Source of the DNA: Gemmobacter sp.
GTDB lineage: Bacteria; Pseudomonadota; Alphaproteobacteria; Rhodobacterales; Rhodobacteraceae
Direction of reading: 5' to 3'
NCBI RefSeq assembly: GCF_034676705.1
Contig: NZ_JAUCBS010000011.1
Coordinates: forward strand, 1 to 64,000
DNA length: 64,000 bases
The notes under the pieces were generated by a model that was not told where the DNA came from, searched no databases, and saw only the letters and a list, made by a program, of their open reading frames with translations. Positions 26,639 to 34,843 of this stretch are shown in pieces. How positions within the stretch are numbered: position 1 is the stretch's first letter; each line of letters opens with the position of its first letter. The translations under genes and the position numbers were made by a program.

Positions 26639-27649
26639 TCACCCCTGATGCGTTCTGAGGAACTGCTCCAGCGTCTCGGGCTGGGCCTTCAGGCGCGGCG
26701 GCTCGACCTTGGCGCCGGCAAAGACGGTCGCTTCGGTGAACCATTTCTCAACCGCAGGCGGACCCCAGATGTTCGAGCGCATCGGATCGCTGATATCCCA
26801 GCGCACCGGATCTTCCTCTATGTCGATGGTCTGGTAATGGGTGTTGAAACACTCGATCCGGTGGCCATCGGGGTCGCGCAGATAGACGAACAGCGCGCCG
26901 CCCGCCATGCCGTGCCGCCCCGGCCCGCGTTCCAGCGACAGGCCATAGCCCAGCGAGCCGGCGGTGTCGCACAGATGGATCAGCTCGTGGCTGTCGCGGA
27001 TGGTATAGGCGAAGTGATGCAGCCGCGGCCCCGGCCCGTTGGCAAAGACCACGTCATGCGGGTTGCCCTTGCGCTGGAAGAACACCGCCCACAGCTCGTC
27101 ATCCGGCCCGGCGGCGGCGTATTCACTGATGCGAAAGCCGGTGCTGGCGTAGAAATCCGCCGCATCCTGAACGCGCGAGCACTGGAACTGGAAGTGATCC
27201 AGCCGCTGCGCCGCGCCGCCACGGTATTTCGAATAGCTGTGCAGCTCGCGCTTGACGAGATCCATCGAGGCGACCAGTTCCAGCGGCATCCCGAACGGGT
27301 CGCGCACATGCAACGTCCTGTCCTGATACGGCACTTCGACGAACTCGGCCGGCAGGCCAAGGCTTTTGAAGTGATGCGCCGCGCGGTCCAGATCCTCGTC
27401 CGTCTGGACGCGCAGGCCGATCTGGCGGCAGGTGCCGGCGGCCGGTCCCACCTTCAGCACCAGGCTGTGATGGCAGACCTCCTCGACCCCGCGCAGGTAG
27501 AGCGTATCGCTTGTGCGGTCGGTTTCAAGCATGCCGACGACATCGCAATAGAACTCTCTCGACGCATCGAGGTCCGCGACTTCCAGCACGACATGGCCCG
27601 CCCGGGTGACGTTGAACGGAGGTGTGAGGTTGAGTTTCGGTAAAGGCAT
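26639..27649 (-). CDS. Extradiol ring-cleavage dioxygenase (VOC family, homoprotocatechuate 2,3-dioxygenase-like)
   Basis: A 336-residue protein with two VOC domain repeats and a C-terminal extension (EDPVRWDISDP, WGPPAVEKWFTEA) typical of the homoprotocatechuate 2,3-dioxygenase branch. Iron ligands can be placed at H152 (LDHFQFQ), H211 or H212 (RLHHFAYT) and E266 (DPDGHRIECF). It should cleave a catechol next to the hydroxyl pair. First gene of the leftward ring-cleavage operon. The ring substrate is not determined. Confidence 0.9.
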   Translation of the reverse strand: MPLPKLNLTPPFNVTRAGHVVLEVADLDASREFYCDVVGMLETDRTSDTLYLRGVEEVCHHSLVLKVGPAAGTCRQIGLRVQTDEDLDRAAHHFKSLGLPAEFVEVPYQDRTLHVRDPFGMPLELVASMDLVKRELHSYSKYRGGAAQRLDHFQFQCSRVQDAADFYASTGFRISEYAAAGPDDELWAVFFQRKGNPHDVVFANGPGPRLHHFAYTIRDSHELIHLCDTAGSLGYGLSLERGPGRHGMAGGALFVYLRDPDGHRIECFNTHYQTIDIEEDPVRWDISDPMRSNIWGPPAVEKWFTEATVFAGAKVEPPRLKAQPETLEQFLRTHQG

Positions 27650-27904
27650 GTTGAGATCTTTCGTCCCTGCGCCAGGCTGTCGAGAGACGGCAAAACCCGG
27701 CAATCACGGGGCGATCCTGCGGCGGCGGGGGGCCAAATGCCACGACAGAATACTCATGCCACCTTGAGTTTTGCGTTCACCTCGGGGCGTTTGATTTCCT
27801 CATGTGATTTCCTCATGGCGCTGTTCTGAAAAATCGGCTGACGGGGGCGGCGGGGCAGACATAGCTTTCTGTCCGAACCACATCGCCCTTGGGAGGAACG
27901 CGAC
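27650..27904. promoter_or_regulatory. Divergent control region with a 13-bp tandem duplication
   Basis: This 255-bp gap lies between the leftward extradiol operon and the rightward Tat-exported hydrolase. It contains two perfect head-to-tail copies of TGATTTCCTCATG (27792-27804 and 27805-27817). Such a repeat can be a pair of regulator sites or a slippage product. No regulator gene is adjacent. Confidence 0.4.
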
Positions 27905-28885
27905 ATGACAACGGATAAACTGGCGCCGGACGGACAGTTCGCGCTCAACCGGCGCGAGCTGTTGCGCCATGGCGGGCTGGCGGCCGCCGCGCTTTCGGCG
28001 GGCACATTCGCCGCCGCCCCGGTGCGCGCCCAGCAGCAGGCGGCCCCGGTCGACGGGCGCGGTCCCGTCTGGACCCCGATCCCGATGCCCGACCCCGTGG
28101 CCCAGACCGAAGGCAAGGCCGACATCGGCGGCGGCGAGCACCTGTATTACTGGGATACCGGCGGCGACGGCGAGCCGCTGGTCCTGATGCATGCCGGCAC
28201 CGGCAGCGCTGCCTCGTGGGGCTATCAGCAGCCCTATTTCGCCAAGGCCGGCTATCGCGTTATCGCCTATTCCCGCCGCAGCTATCTGGGCTCCAGCGCC
28301 GGTGACAAGAACAACCCCGGTCTTGGCGCCGAAGATCTGGGCAAGCTGCTGGACCATCTGGGCATCGACAAGGCACATATCCTGGCGGCAGCGCATGGTG
28401 GCTATTTCGCGCTGGATTTCGCGCTGATGCACCCCGAACGAGTGAGAAGCCTGACGCTGCTTTCCTCGCTGATGGGGATCAAGGACGAGGATTACAACGC
28501 CGTTGGCAAGCGTATCCGGCCCGATTTCTTTCGCACACTTCCACATAGTTTTCAAGAGCTTAGCCCGTCCTATCGTGCAGGCGACCCGCATGGGCTGGAG
28601 CTGTGGGAAAAGCTGGCCGAAGAGGCTTTGCCGGGCGAGCGGGTGAACCCCGCGCTGAGCGAGCCGAACACCTGGGCGCGGATCGAGACGCTGGCCTGCC
28701 CGACGCTGCTGATCACCGGCGACGGCGATCTCTATCTGCCGCCGGCGATGCTGCGGATGCAGGCCCAGCACATCGCGCGGGCCGAGGTCCGTATCATCGA
28801 CGAGGCCGGGCATTGCGCCAACTGGGAACGCCCGGATGTTTTCAACGCGATGCTGTTGGACTTCCTCAAGCGCAACGCCGCCTGA
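27905..28885 (+). CDS. Tat-exported alpha/beta hydrolase-fold protein with altered nucleophile
   Basis: A 326-residue protein. LNRRELLRHGG (twin arginines at R16 and R17) followed by an alanine-rich stretch and AAPVRAQ is a Tat signal peptide, so it acts in the periplasm. The mature part is an alpha/beta hydrolase with a final histidine (EAGHCANWERP, H303) and an acidic residue (TGDGDLYLP, D273 or D275). The nucleophile elbow reads AAHGG, with H164 where Ser, Cys or Asp is expected. It may be a non-hydrolytic member or use another mechanism. It is divergent from the ring-cleavage operon and seems monocistronic. Confidence 0.82.
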   Translation: MTTDKLAPDGQFALNRRELLRHGGLAAAALSAGTFAAAPVRAQQQAAPVDGRGPVWTPIPMPDPVAQTEGKADIGGGEHLYYWDTGGDGEPLVLMHAGTGSAASWGYQQPYFAKAGYRVIAYSRRSYLGSSAGDKNNPGLGAEDLGKLLDHLGIDKAHILAAAHGGYFALDFALMHPERVRSLTLLSSLMGIKDEDYNAVGKRIRPDFFRTLPHSFQELSPSYRAGDPHGLELWEKLAEEALPGERVNPALSEPNTWARIETLACPTLLITGDGDLYLPPAMLRMQAQHIARAEVRIIDEAGHCANWERPDVFNAMLLDFLKRNAA

Positions 28886-29136
28886 AGTCGGGCGATAGCT
28901 GACCTGCATCGGGCCCTGCACGGTTTGCCTCCCCTCGGCTGGTGCCGGGGGCAAACCAGCCAGGCGTGATTTTCGAGCTGCGCAGATGTCCGGCCCCCAG
29001 GGCCACGGTGGCCGGACATTCGGCCAGGCTGATCGCTGGCGGCGCACCGGGACAATGCGGCCCCGACTCCATCCTCGACTGCGGGCGTGAACCGATTCGG
29101 CATTGCAGGCTATTGGCACGCAGGCAGCGACTTGCG

Positions 29137-29216
29137 CGGGGCCATTGATCGGCTGAACGCAGGCAGGACCGGATGGCGCGATCCTCAAGCTGGGGATCAG
29201 CCGATCAATGGCCCCG
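29137..29216. repeat. 20-bp perfect inverted repeat, 40-base loop
   Basis: The sequence GGGGCCATTGATCGGCTGA at 29138-29156 and its exact complement at 29197-29215, extended by one further C-G pair, form a 20-bp stem around a 40-base loop. It lies 200 bp upstream of the IS110 transposase start. It could be a relic of another element's terminal repeat or a structured part of the IS110 flank. Confidence 0.7.
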
Positions 29217-29413
29217 GTGCCTTGCGCACAGAGCCGGCCTGCCAGGTTCAGGGGCCGATCAGCCCGCGATGAGCCGCCAGCATCACCGACCGGGTCACAG
29301 GGCGCGGCAATCTACACCAGCTTGATGGGGTGGATGCCCCCTGCTTGGCGGCATCAATGTGCCAGAGCGTGGTAAAGCCGAGGCATTCCACAAGGAGACA
29401 GGGAGCATCCGTC
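29217..29413 (+). ncRNA. Candidate bridge RNA region of the IS110-family element
   Basis: IS110-family elements encode a structured bridge RNA in the non-coding end next to the transposase gene (5' side in the IS110 group, 3' side in the IS1111 group). This 197-bp stretch directly before the transposase start has short stems such as GGGG-TGGATG-CCCC around 29325-29338. The assignment rests on family knowledge and position, not on a recognised consensus; the short 3' flank (30434-30530) is the alternative. Confidence 0.25.
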
Positions 29414-30433
29414 ATGGAGATTACGACAATTGGGCTGGATCTGGCAAAGAACGTGTTTCAGGTCCACGGCGTCGACGCCGAAGGAAGGGTCGTCTTGCGA
29501 AGGAAGCTGAGACGTTCCGATCTAATCACGTTCATCGGGAGCATTCCTCCGGTCCTGATCGGTATGGAGGCTTGCGGAGGCGCGCACTTCTGGGCCCGGG
29601 AGCTGGCCGCGCTCGGCCATGAAGTTCGGCTGATGCCTCCGGCCTATGTCAAGCCATACGTCAAGAGGGGCAAAACTGACGCGGCCGATGCCGAGGCGAT
29701 CTGCGAGGCAGTGACGCGACCGACCATGCGCTTTGCGTCGATCAAGACGGTGGCCCAGCAATCGGCAGGCGTGGAACTGAAGGTCCGACAGCTGCTGATC
29801 CGGCAGCGCACACGCACGGTCAACGCGCTGCGCGGCCATCTCGCGGAGTTCGGCATCGTCGCGGCGAAAGGCATCGGCCGGCTTGATGAACTCGTCGCGA
29901 TCGTCCGCGATGCGTCGGATCGGCGCCTGCCGGACGCCGTGCGCGACGTGTTGCAGGATCTGACCCAAGAGATCGATGGGCTGAATGACCGGATCAGGCG
30001 GATCGACCGTCGCCTGGTCAAGCATTGCAGGGAGGATGAGACAGCTCGGCGTCTGGCATCGATCCCGGGAGTCGGCCCGATCACCGCCTGCGCGTTGCAG
30101 GCCATGGTGACTGCCCCGAAATCCTTCCGGTCCAGCCGTCACTTCGCGGCCTGGATCGGTCTGACGCCGAGGGCGAACTCGAGTGGCGGCAAGGAACGGC
30201 TTGGCCCTATCTCCAAGCAGGGCAACACCATGCTGCGATCGTTCCTCGTGCTGGGCGCGATCGCCAGATTGCGCAATGTCCGCTCCTCGCCCGAGCGCGA
30301 TGGATGGATGTCGGCACTCCTCGCGCGACGCCCCTACAAGGTGGCAGCCGTCGCGGTTGCCAACAAGCTCGCCCGGATCGCGTGGGCGCTCATGGTCAGG
30401 GGAGGCATCTACAGGGAAACCGCCACGTCCTGA
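29414..30433 (+). CDS. IS110-family transposase
   Basis: A 339-residue DEDD recombinase. The RuvC-like N-terminal domain has D9 (IGLDLAKNVF), E52 (MEACGGAHFW), D89 and D92 (KTDAADAEAI). The C-terminal transposase domain has IPGVGPITACAL and the TPRANSSGGKERLG segment with the conserved serine. Length is normal and the gene looks intact. The ATG at 29414 follows a purine-rich AAGGAGACAGGGAG site. IS110 elements leave no clear terminal repeats, so the element ends are not defined here. Confidence 0.93.
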   Translation: MEITTIGLDLAKNVFQVHGVDAEGRVVLRRKLRRSDLITFIGSIPPVLIGMEACGGAHFWARELAALGHEVRLMPPAYVKPYVKRGKTDAADAEAICEAVTRPTMRFASIKTVAQQSAGVELKVRQLLIRQRTRTVNALRGHLAEFGIVAAKGIGRLDELVAIVRDASDRRLPDAVRDVLQDLTQEIDGLNDRIRRIDRRLVKHCREDETARRLASIPGVGPITACALQAMVTAPKSFRSSRHFAAWIGLTPRANSSGGKERLGPISKQGNTMLRSFLVLGAIARLRNVRSSPERDGWMSALLARRPYKVAAVAVANKLARIAWALMVRGGIYRETATS

Positions 30434-30716
30434 TCCGAAGACCGCGTTTCGCCGGAACCGCCACCGGCGAAGGCCAAGGTGCACCACGATGATGAACGCG
30501 AAGAACCGGTAGCCCGGCAGCGAGAAAGCCCGTGTCCGTCAACGCGCCCCGAGCGCGCCACTTTGATCCGGCACTCGTTTCCGCGCATCCCATCAAGGCC
30601 CGCAGCCAAGGTGCTGCAAGTCGAGGCCGGACACATGACCGCACCGTTCGATCGCCGTCATCACCAAAATCGCGCCTTGACCCGCAGGGAGCATCCACAC
30701 ATGACGGACGTGACCC
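30434..30716. other. Non-coding gap between IS110 and IS21 remnants
   Basis: I see no supported gene in these 283 bp. The first part is probably the right end of the IS110-family element; the remainder has no open frame with recognisable similarity. Confidence 0.4.
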
Positions 30717-30872
30717 TTCGGTGACGCCAAGATGACCACGGCCCTGCTCGACCGCCTCACCCACCGCTGCCACATCCTGGAAACCGGCAACGACAGCTTC
30801 CGCTTCAAGGCAAGTTCAGTCGCAGCAGCCAGAAAAAAGAAGGACGCAAACCATGCCTTGACCCCAACATGA
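30717..30872 (+). pseudogene. istB: IS21-family IstB, C-terminal fragment
   Basis: The frame reads FGDAKMTTALLDRLTHRC then HILETGNDSFRFK, the conserved C terminus of IstB, the ATP-dependent helper of IS21 transposition. Everything upstream of FGDAK is missing. The bases that follow (to about 30950) resemble the right end of IS21 elements, with GTGGCTCACTTCTCGATGG and GAGTGGAAATCAACA. It is a truncated relic without istA. Confidence 0.8.
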
Positions 30873-31006
30873 ACCGAAATCCATAGTCAGAGGTGGCTCA
30901 CTTCTCGATGGAAAACCCGGCTCAGTTCTGAGTGGAAATCAACACGACTTAGCATCGTCCGATGCGCGTTCCGCATGTCTTTGCGCCACCATTGCGAATG
31001 CAGGCT

Positions 31007-31132
31007 TCATCGCCGCAAACGGCAAGCCTTCTTCCACTGATGGATCATCGTCGGATGCACGCCGTATTCGGTTGCCAGTTGCGACACCGTGCGCTCGCCC
31101 TTCAAGGCTTCCAGCGCAACGCGGCTTCGGCA
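31007..31132 (-). pseudogene. IS3-family OrfA fragment
   Basis: The leftward frame encodes VALEALKGERTVSQLATEYG then VHPTMIHQWKKA, the helix-turn-helix of IS3-family OrfA proteins (IS407/IS51 type). The N-terminal lead-in is abnormal and the frame is lost right after WKKA. No orfB is present. It belongs to a different IS3 subgroup from the intact element at 53.7 kb. Confidence 0.75.
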
Positions 31133-31319
31133 CAGCGGAGTCGAATGGAACCTGCCAAGCAAGACCGCGAGGGATGCGGTGGCGTTTGACCGGCTTTGGG
31201 AGCATCCACATGACCGGGGCATTGACGCCAGACTGGATCGCCGCCTATGCCACCCTACGGCGCGCGGCGCCGCTGACCTACCTTGCCCAACGCATCATGT
31301 CGAATGAACCGCCTGAGTC

Positions 31320-31640
31320 TCAGCCACCGTGAGGCAGGCGGATGATAAGGCCGTCTAGATCAAGTGTGAGCATGATCTGGCAGGCAAGACGGCTTTCGGG
31401 GCGCAGTTCGCCATCAGCTAGGTCCAGCATCTCAGCCTCGCCGGGGGTTGGTGTCCCGGTGCGCGCAAGCCAGGCCGGATCGACATGGCAATGGCAGGTG
31501 GCGCAAGCCATTGAGCCGCCACATTCGCCGACGATCCCGGCGACGCCATGGTCCACCGCGATCTGCATCAGGCTGCGCCCCGGTTTTGCCTGCGCGGCGG
31601 TCATGCTGCCATCCGGCTGGATGAAGGTTATGGTGATCAC
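31320..31640 (-). CDS. [2Fe-2S] ferredoxin
   Basis: A 106-residue adrenodoxin-type ferredoxin with cluster ligands C40, C46, C49 (ECGGSMACATCHCH) and C87 (SRLACQIM). Such ferredoxins carry electrons from a flavoprotein reductase to Rieske oxygenases or P450s. It is the last gene in the leftward operon that begins with the Rieske oxygenase at 39506, and its likely reductase is encoded at 39728-40930. Together the three make a class IIA-like oxygenase system spread over two operons. Confidence 0.92.
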   Translation of the reverse strand: MITITFIQPDGSMTAAQAKPGRSLMQIAVDHGVAGIVGECGGSMACATCHCHVDPAWLARTGTPTPGEAEMLDLADGELRPESRLACQIMLTLDLDGLIIRLPHGG

Positions 31641-31709
31641 GCCAGGCGCCTTTTCGTCAGAGCAGGGTGGGCAGGGGCGCCGGCATGGGGTGCCAGCGCG
31701 CCAAGGGTC

Positions 31710-32879
31710 TTACTTGATCGGTTCGAAGGCGAAGGTCGCCGGGTTGACGCGCATCAGCGACAGGGCCTGACGCGAGAAATGGTCGGTTTCCTTGAACGAG
31801 ATCGGCGACATGATGCCCGTTTCGAAATTGCGGGTCGCTGCCAATTGCGCATTGGTGCAATCCCAGGTCAGCGTCTCGCACCGGCGCATGGCATCGATCA
31901 GCAGCCGCGTTCCGGCATAGCCGACCAGCGTGTAACGGTTGACATGCGCCAGCCGATCAGCCGGCAACAGCCGCTGCGCCAAGGCATGCAAGGCGCGTGC
32001 GGCATCGGTTTCATCTGCCACGACATAGTCGGCCAGATGCACGTTGCGAACCGCTTGCCCCATAGGTTTCAGGTCGTTGGGCGAATTGCGTCCGATCCAG
32101 GACAGCACCACCGGAATGTCCATCTGCAGGCGTTCCAGCTCGCGGACCATGGCGATGTTTTCGATCACGATGCCGCCGGCGAGAACGATATCCGCGCCTG
32201 CGCGCTGTGCGCCAAGGATCTCGGCCGAAAAGTCCTGCTGGCCGCGTCGGTAGGCGGCACGATAGGCAACCTTCGTGCCCAGTTCCTTTTCGGCCCGTTC
32301 CACGCCCCGGCCCATCAGCGACCCCAGCGTGTCGTCGGGCAGAATGATGGCCCATTTGGTCCGGTCGGGGTAAAGGGCGCTCATCTGCCGAACCGCCTCG
32401 AACGTCGTGTCGGGATGGGTGGCCCCGGCGACGAAGATGTTCGGCACCACCGGATCGTACAATGAGGGCGGAAAGCTCAGCACATTGATCGCGGGAATAC
32501 CGCTTTCGCGCAGCATCGGCAGGATTGCATCGCTGGAGGCGGATCCGGAGATCGACGGCAGGGCAAAGACTCTTTCGCTGGTCAGCAGCCGGCGGGCCGA
32601 TTGCACTGTGCGGGCCACGACATAGCCATCATCCTCCGAGATCAGCCGAAGCTGCCGGCCGTTGACGCCGCCCTGTTCATTGGCCTCCAGCACCGCAAGC
32701 AGGTTGCCGGCGGTCAGGCCCAGGCTGCCCACGGCCGCCGCGCCGGTCATGGGGGCGATTTCGCCAAGCAGGATTTCCTTGTCGGTGACGCCTTGTTGGG
32801 CATGCGCGATGCCGAGTGACAGTGCAAAGGTGGCAGCGGCGACGCCGGCCGCAAGTCGCCTGGAAAGTCTGACAGTCAT
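31710..32879 (-). CDS. ABC transporter periplasmic binding protein (branched-chain amino acid/aromatic type)
   Basis: A 389-residue Peripla_BP_6 family protein with a Sec signal peptide (LSRRLAAGVAAATFALSLGIAHA) and the family opening ITDKEILLGEIAPMTGAA, followed by two alternating alpha/beta domains. LivJ-like proteins in catabolic clusters commonly bind aromatic or alicyclic carboxylates. It precedes the ferredoxin gene by 69 bp and completes the Liv importer of this operon. Confidence 0.9.
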   Translation of the reverse strand: MTVRLSRRLAAGVAAATFALSLGIAHAQQGVTDKEILLGEIAPMTGAAAVGSLGLTAGNLLAVLEANEQGGVNGRQLRLISEDDGYVVARTVQSARRLLTSERVFALPSISGSASSDAILPMLRESGIPAINVLSFPPSLYDPVVPNIFVAGATHPDTTFEAVRQMSALYPDRTKWAIILPDDTLGSLMGRGVERAEKELGTKVAYRAAYRRGQQDFSAEILGAQRAGADIVLAGGIVIENIAMVRELERLQMDIPVVLSWIGRNSPNDLKPMGQAVRNVHLADYVVADETDAARALHALAQRLLPADRLAHVNRYTLVGYAGTRLLIDAMRRCETLTWDCTNAQLAATRNFETGIMSPISFKETDHFSRQALSLMRVNPATFAFEPIK

Positions 32880-32924
32880 TTTCTTTCTCCTCCCCGGAAT
32901 GAAAGTTGATAGTCTATTGGCAAT

Positions 32925-33971
32925 TCAGAACCGCAGTGGCCTGTTCACCCACAACCGTTTCAGATCGGACCAGATGCCGACCAGCCCGCGCGGTTCCAGT
33001 ATCAGGAACAGGATGATCGAGGCGCCATAGAGCACGCCCTTGATTTCAAGAAACCGGGTAGGGATGCGCAGCCCGGTCAGGCTGCCGAAGGCATGCAGCA
33101 TGAACGTGCTGACCTCGTGCAGCATCAAGATGAAGATGGTGCCCAGCACCACCCCAAGCGCCGATCCGGTGCCGCCGACGATCAGGATCGCCACGGCCTC
33201 GATGGCCAGCATGAAGGGAAAGCCCTCGACATTGGCGACGTTGATGAACAGCACCATCAGCCCGCCGGCCAGACCCACGAAGAACGAACTGACCACAAAG
33301 GCAAGCAGCTTGTAGCGGGTCAGCGAGATGCCCATCGACACTGCGGCCGTGTCATTGTCGCGGATCGCCATCAACGCACGCCCGAACCGCGACCGGCGGA
33401 TGTTCACTGTGGCCAGCAGGGTGATCAGCGCCACGGCCAGGCTGAACCAGTAGAGTACGTTGTCATCCCAGAAGTTCAGCCCCAGAACCTGCGGACGCTC
33501 GATCAGGATCCCCATCGCGCCGCCGGTGAAGTCGCCGCCGAACAGGATCAGCGAGGTGGCGATGAAGGAAAATGCCAGCGTGGTGATGGCAAGGTAGAGC
33601 CCCTTCAGCCGCAACGATGGCAGCCCCACCACCAGCCCGGCGATGGCCGGCACGACCCCGGCCAGCAGGAAGGCGAACCCCGGATGCAGCCCAAGCCGCG
33701 TGGTTCCGACGGCATAGCCATAGGCGCCAAGCAACAGGAAGGCAGCATTGCCCAGCGAGATCAGCCCCGCATAACCGGTCAGGATGTTCAGACCGAGAGC
33801 GGCGACCAGCGTGTAAAGGACGGTGATCGCAAACCCTACCGTATAGGGCGAGGCGACAAAGGGCAGCACCATCAGCACCGCCAGCACCGCTGCATACCAG
33901 ACCAGCTGAACCGGGGTCTGCACCAGATCCAGATGGCTCGCGAACCGCGTCTTGAAATCTCCGCTGCGCAT
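32925..33971 (-). CDS. livM: ABC transporter permease LivM
   Basis: A 348-residue inner-membrane protein with about ten hydrophobic segments and the LivM hallmarks ALGLNILTGYAGLISLGNAAF and IRDNDTAAVSMGISLTRYKLLAF. The ATG at 33971 overlaps the livH stop (ATGA). It pairs with LivH to form the membrane channel of the importer. Confidence 0.93.
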   Translation of the reverse strand: MRSGDFKTRFASHLDLVQTPVQLVWYAAVLAVLMVLPFVASPYTVGFAITVLYTLVAALGLNILTGYAGLISLGNAAFLLLGAYGYAVGTTRLGLHPGFAFLLAGVVPAIAGLVVGLPSLRLKGLYLAITTLAFSFIATSLILFGGDFTGGAMGILIERPQVLGLNFWDDNVLYWFSLAVALITLLATVNIRRSRFGRALMAIRDNDTAAVSMGISLTRYKLLAFVVSSFFVGLAGGLMVLFINVANVEGFPFMLAIEAVAILIVGGTGSALGVVLGTIFILMLHEVSTFMLHAFGSLTGLRIPTRFLEIKGVLYGASIILFLILEPRGLVGIWSDLKRLWVNRPLRF

Positions 33972-34843
33972 CAGACCCTCTCGATATGGCGTTGGCCGAA
34001 CAGGCCGAAGGGACGCACCATCAGCACGATGACGATGGTCAGGAAGCCGGCGATTTCCTTGAGCAGCGGCGAGACATAGCCGCCGACCAGATTTTCGGTT
34101 ATGCCGATGATCGGCCCCGCCGCCCCCGCGCCGATGATGGCGTCGAAGCCGCCCAGAATGGCCGCCGGAAACGCCTTGAGCCCCAAGGCGAACAGCGTTG
34201 GCGACAGCTGGAAGATCACGGCAAAGAAAGTGCCGGCCAGCGCCGCCAGTAGGGTCGAGACCGCCCAAGCCACCGCCTGCACCTTTTGCGGCGAAATGCC
34301 CATCAGCCGTGCGGTGCGCTGATCCTCGGCCACGGCGCGCATCGCGATGCCGAAGCGCGAGAAACGCACCACCGCCCAGGCGATCAGCAGAAAGGCGAAC
34401 AGCGTGACGATCACTGCGGCCTGACTGGTCCGCAACCGGGCGCCGAACACCGTAACCCAACTGTCGGCCATGCCGATGTCCACGAACTTGGCATCGCCGC
34501 CCCAGATCATCAGCACCAGCGACTGGATCACAACGCCCACGCCGATGGTGACCAGCACCGCCGAGAACATGGGTTCGCCCAGCATCCGCCGCATGATCAG
34601 ACGTTCGATCATCAGACCGATGAGCATGCTGACCACCACGACGCAGGCGATCAGCAGAAAGGGGCTAGGGCCCAGCGAAGAGTTGATCGACCAGGCGATA
34701 TAGGCCGTCAGCATGCCCATCTCGCCTTGGGCGAAGTTGAGCAGGCCCGTTGCGCGATAGACCACGGCAAAGGCCATTGCCATCAGCCCGTAGATAGAGC
34801 CGATGACCAGCCCCGAGGTGGTCAGTTCAATGAAGTATTGCAT
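33971..34843 (-). CDS. livH: ABC transporter permease LivH
   Basis: A 290-residue membrane protein. The start GLVIGSIYGLMAMAFAVVYR and GLLNFAQGEMGMLTAY are LivH signatures, with AVAEDQRTARLMGI as the cytoplasmic coupling loop and GGFDAIIGAGAAGPIIGI near the end. The start overlaps the acyl-CoA ligase stop by 17 bp, so translation is coupled within the operon. Confidence 0.93.
   Translation of the reverse strand: MQYFIELTTSGLVIGSIYGLMAMAFAVVYRATGLLNFAQGEMGMLTAYIAWSINSSLGPSPFLLIACVVVVSMLIGLMIERLIMRRMLGEPMFSAVLVTIGVGVVIQSLVLMIWGGDAKFVDIGMADSWVTVFGARLRTSQAAVIVTLFAFLLIAWAVVRFSRFGIAMRAVAEDQRTARLMGISPQKVQAVAWAVSTLLAALAGTFFAVIFQLSPTLFALGLKAFPAAILGGFDAIIGAGAAGPIIGITENLVGGYVSPLLKEIAGFLTIVIVLMVRPFGLFGQRHIERV

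Larger units (their letters stand above)
28886..29413. other. Structured non-coding stretch before the IS110 transposase
   Basis: There is no convincing gene in this 528-bp gap. It holds several stem-forming repeats: GTTTGCC and GGCAAAC (from about 28922), ATGTCCGGCC (28986-28995) with GGCCGGACAT (29010-29019), and a 20-bp pair at 29137-29156 and 29197-29216. Part of it belongs to the left end of the IS110-family element, but I cannot fix that boundary. Confidence 0.5.
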
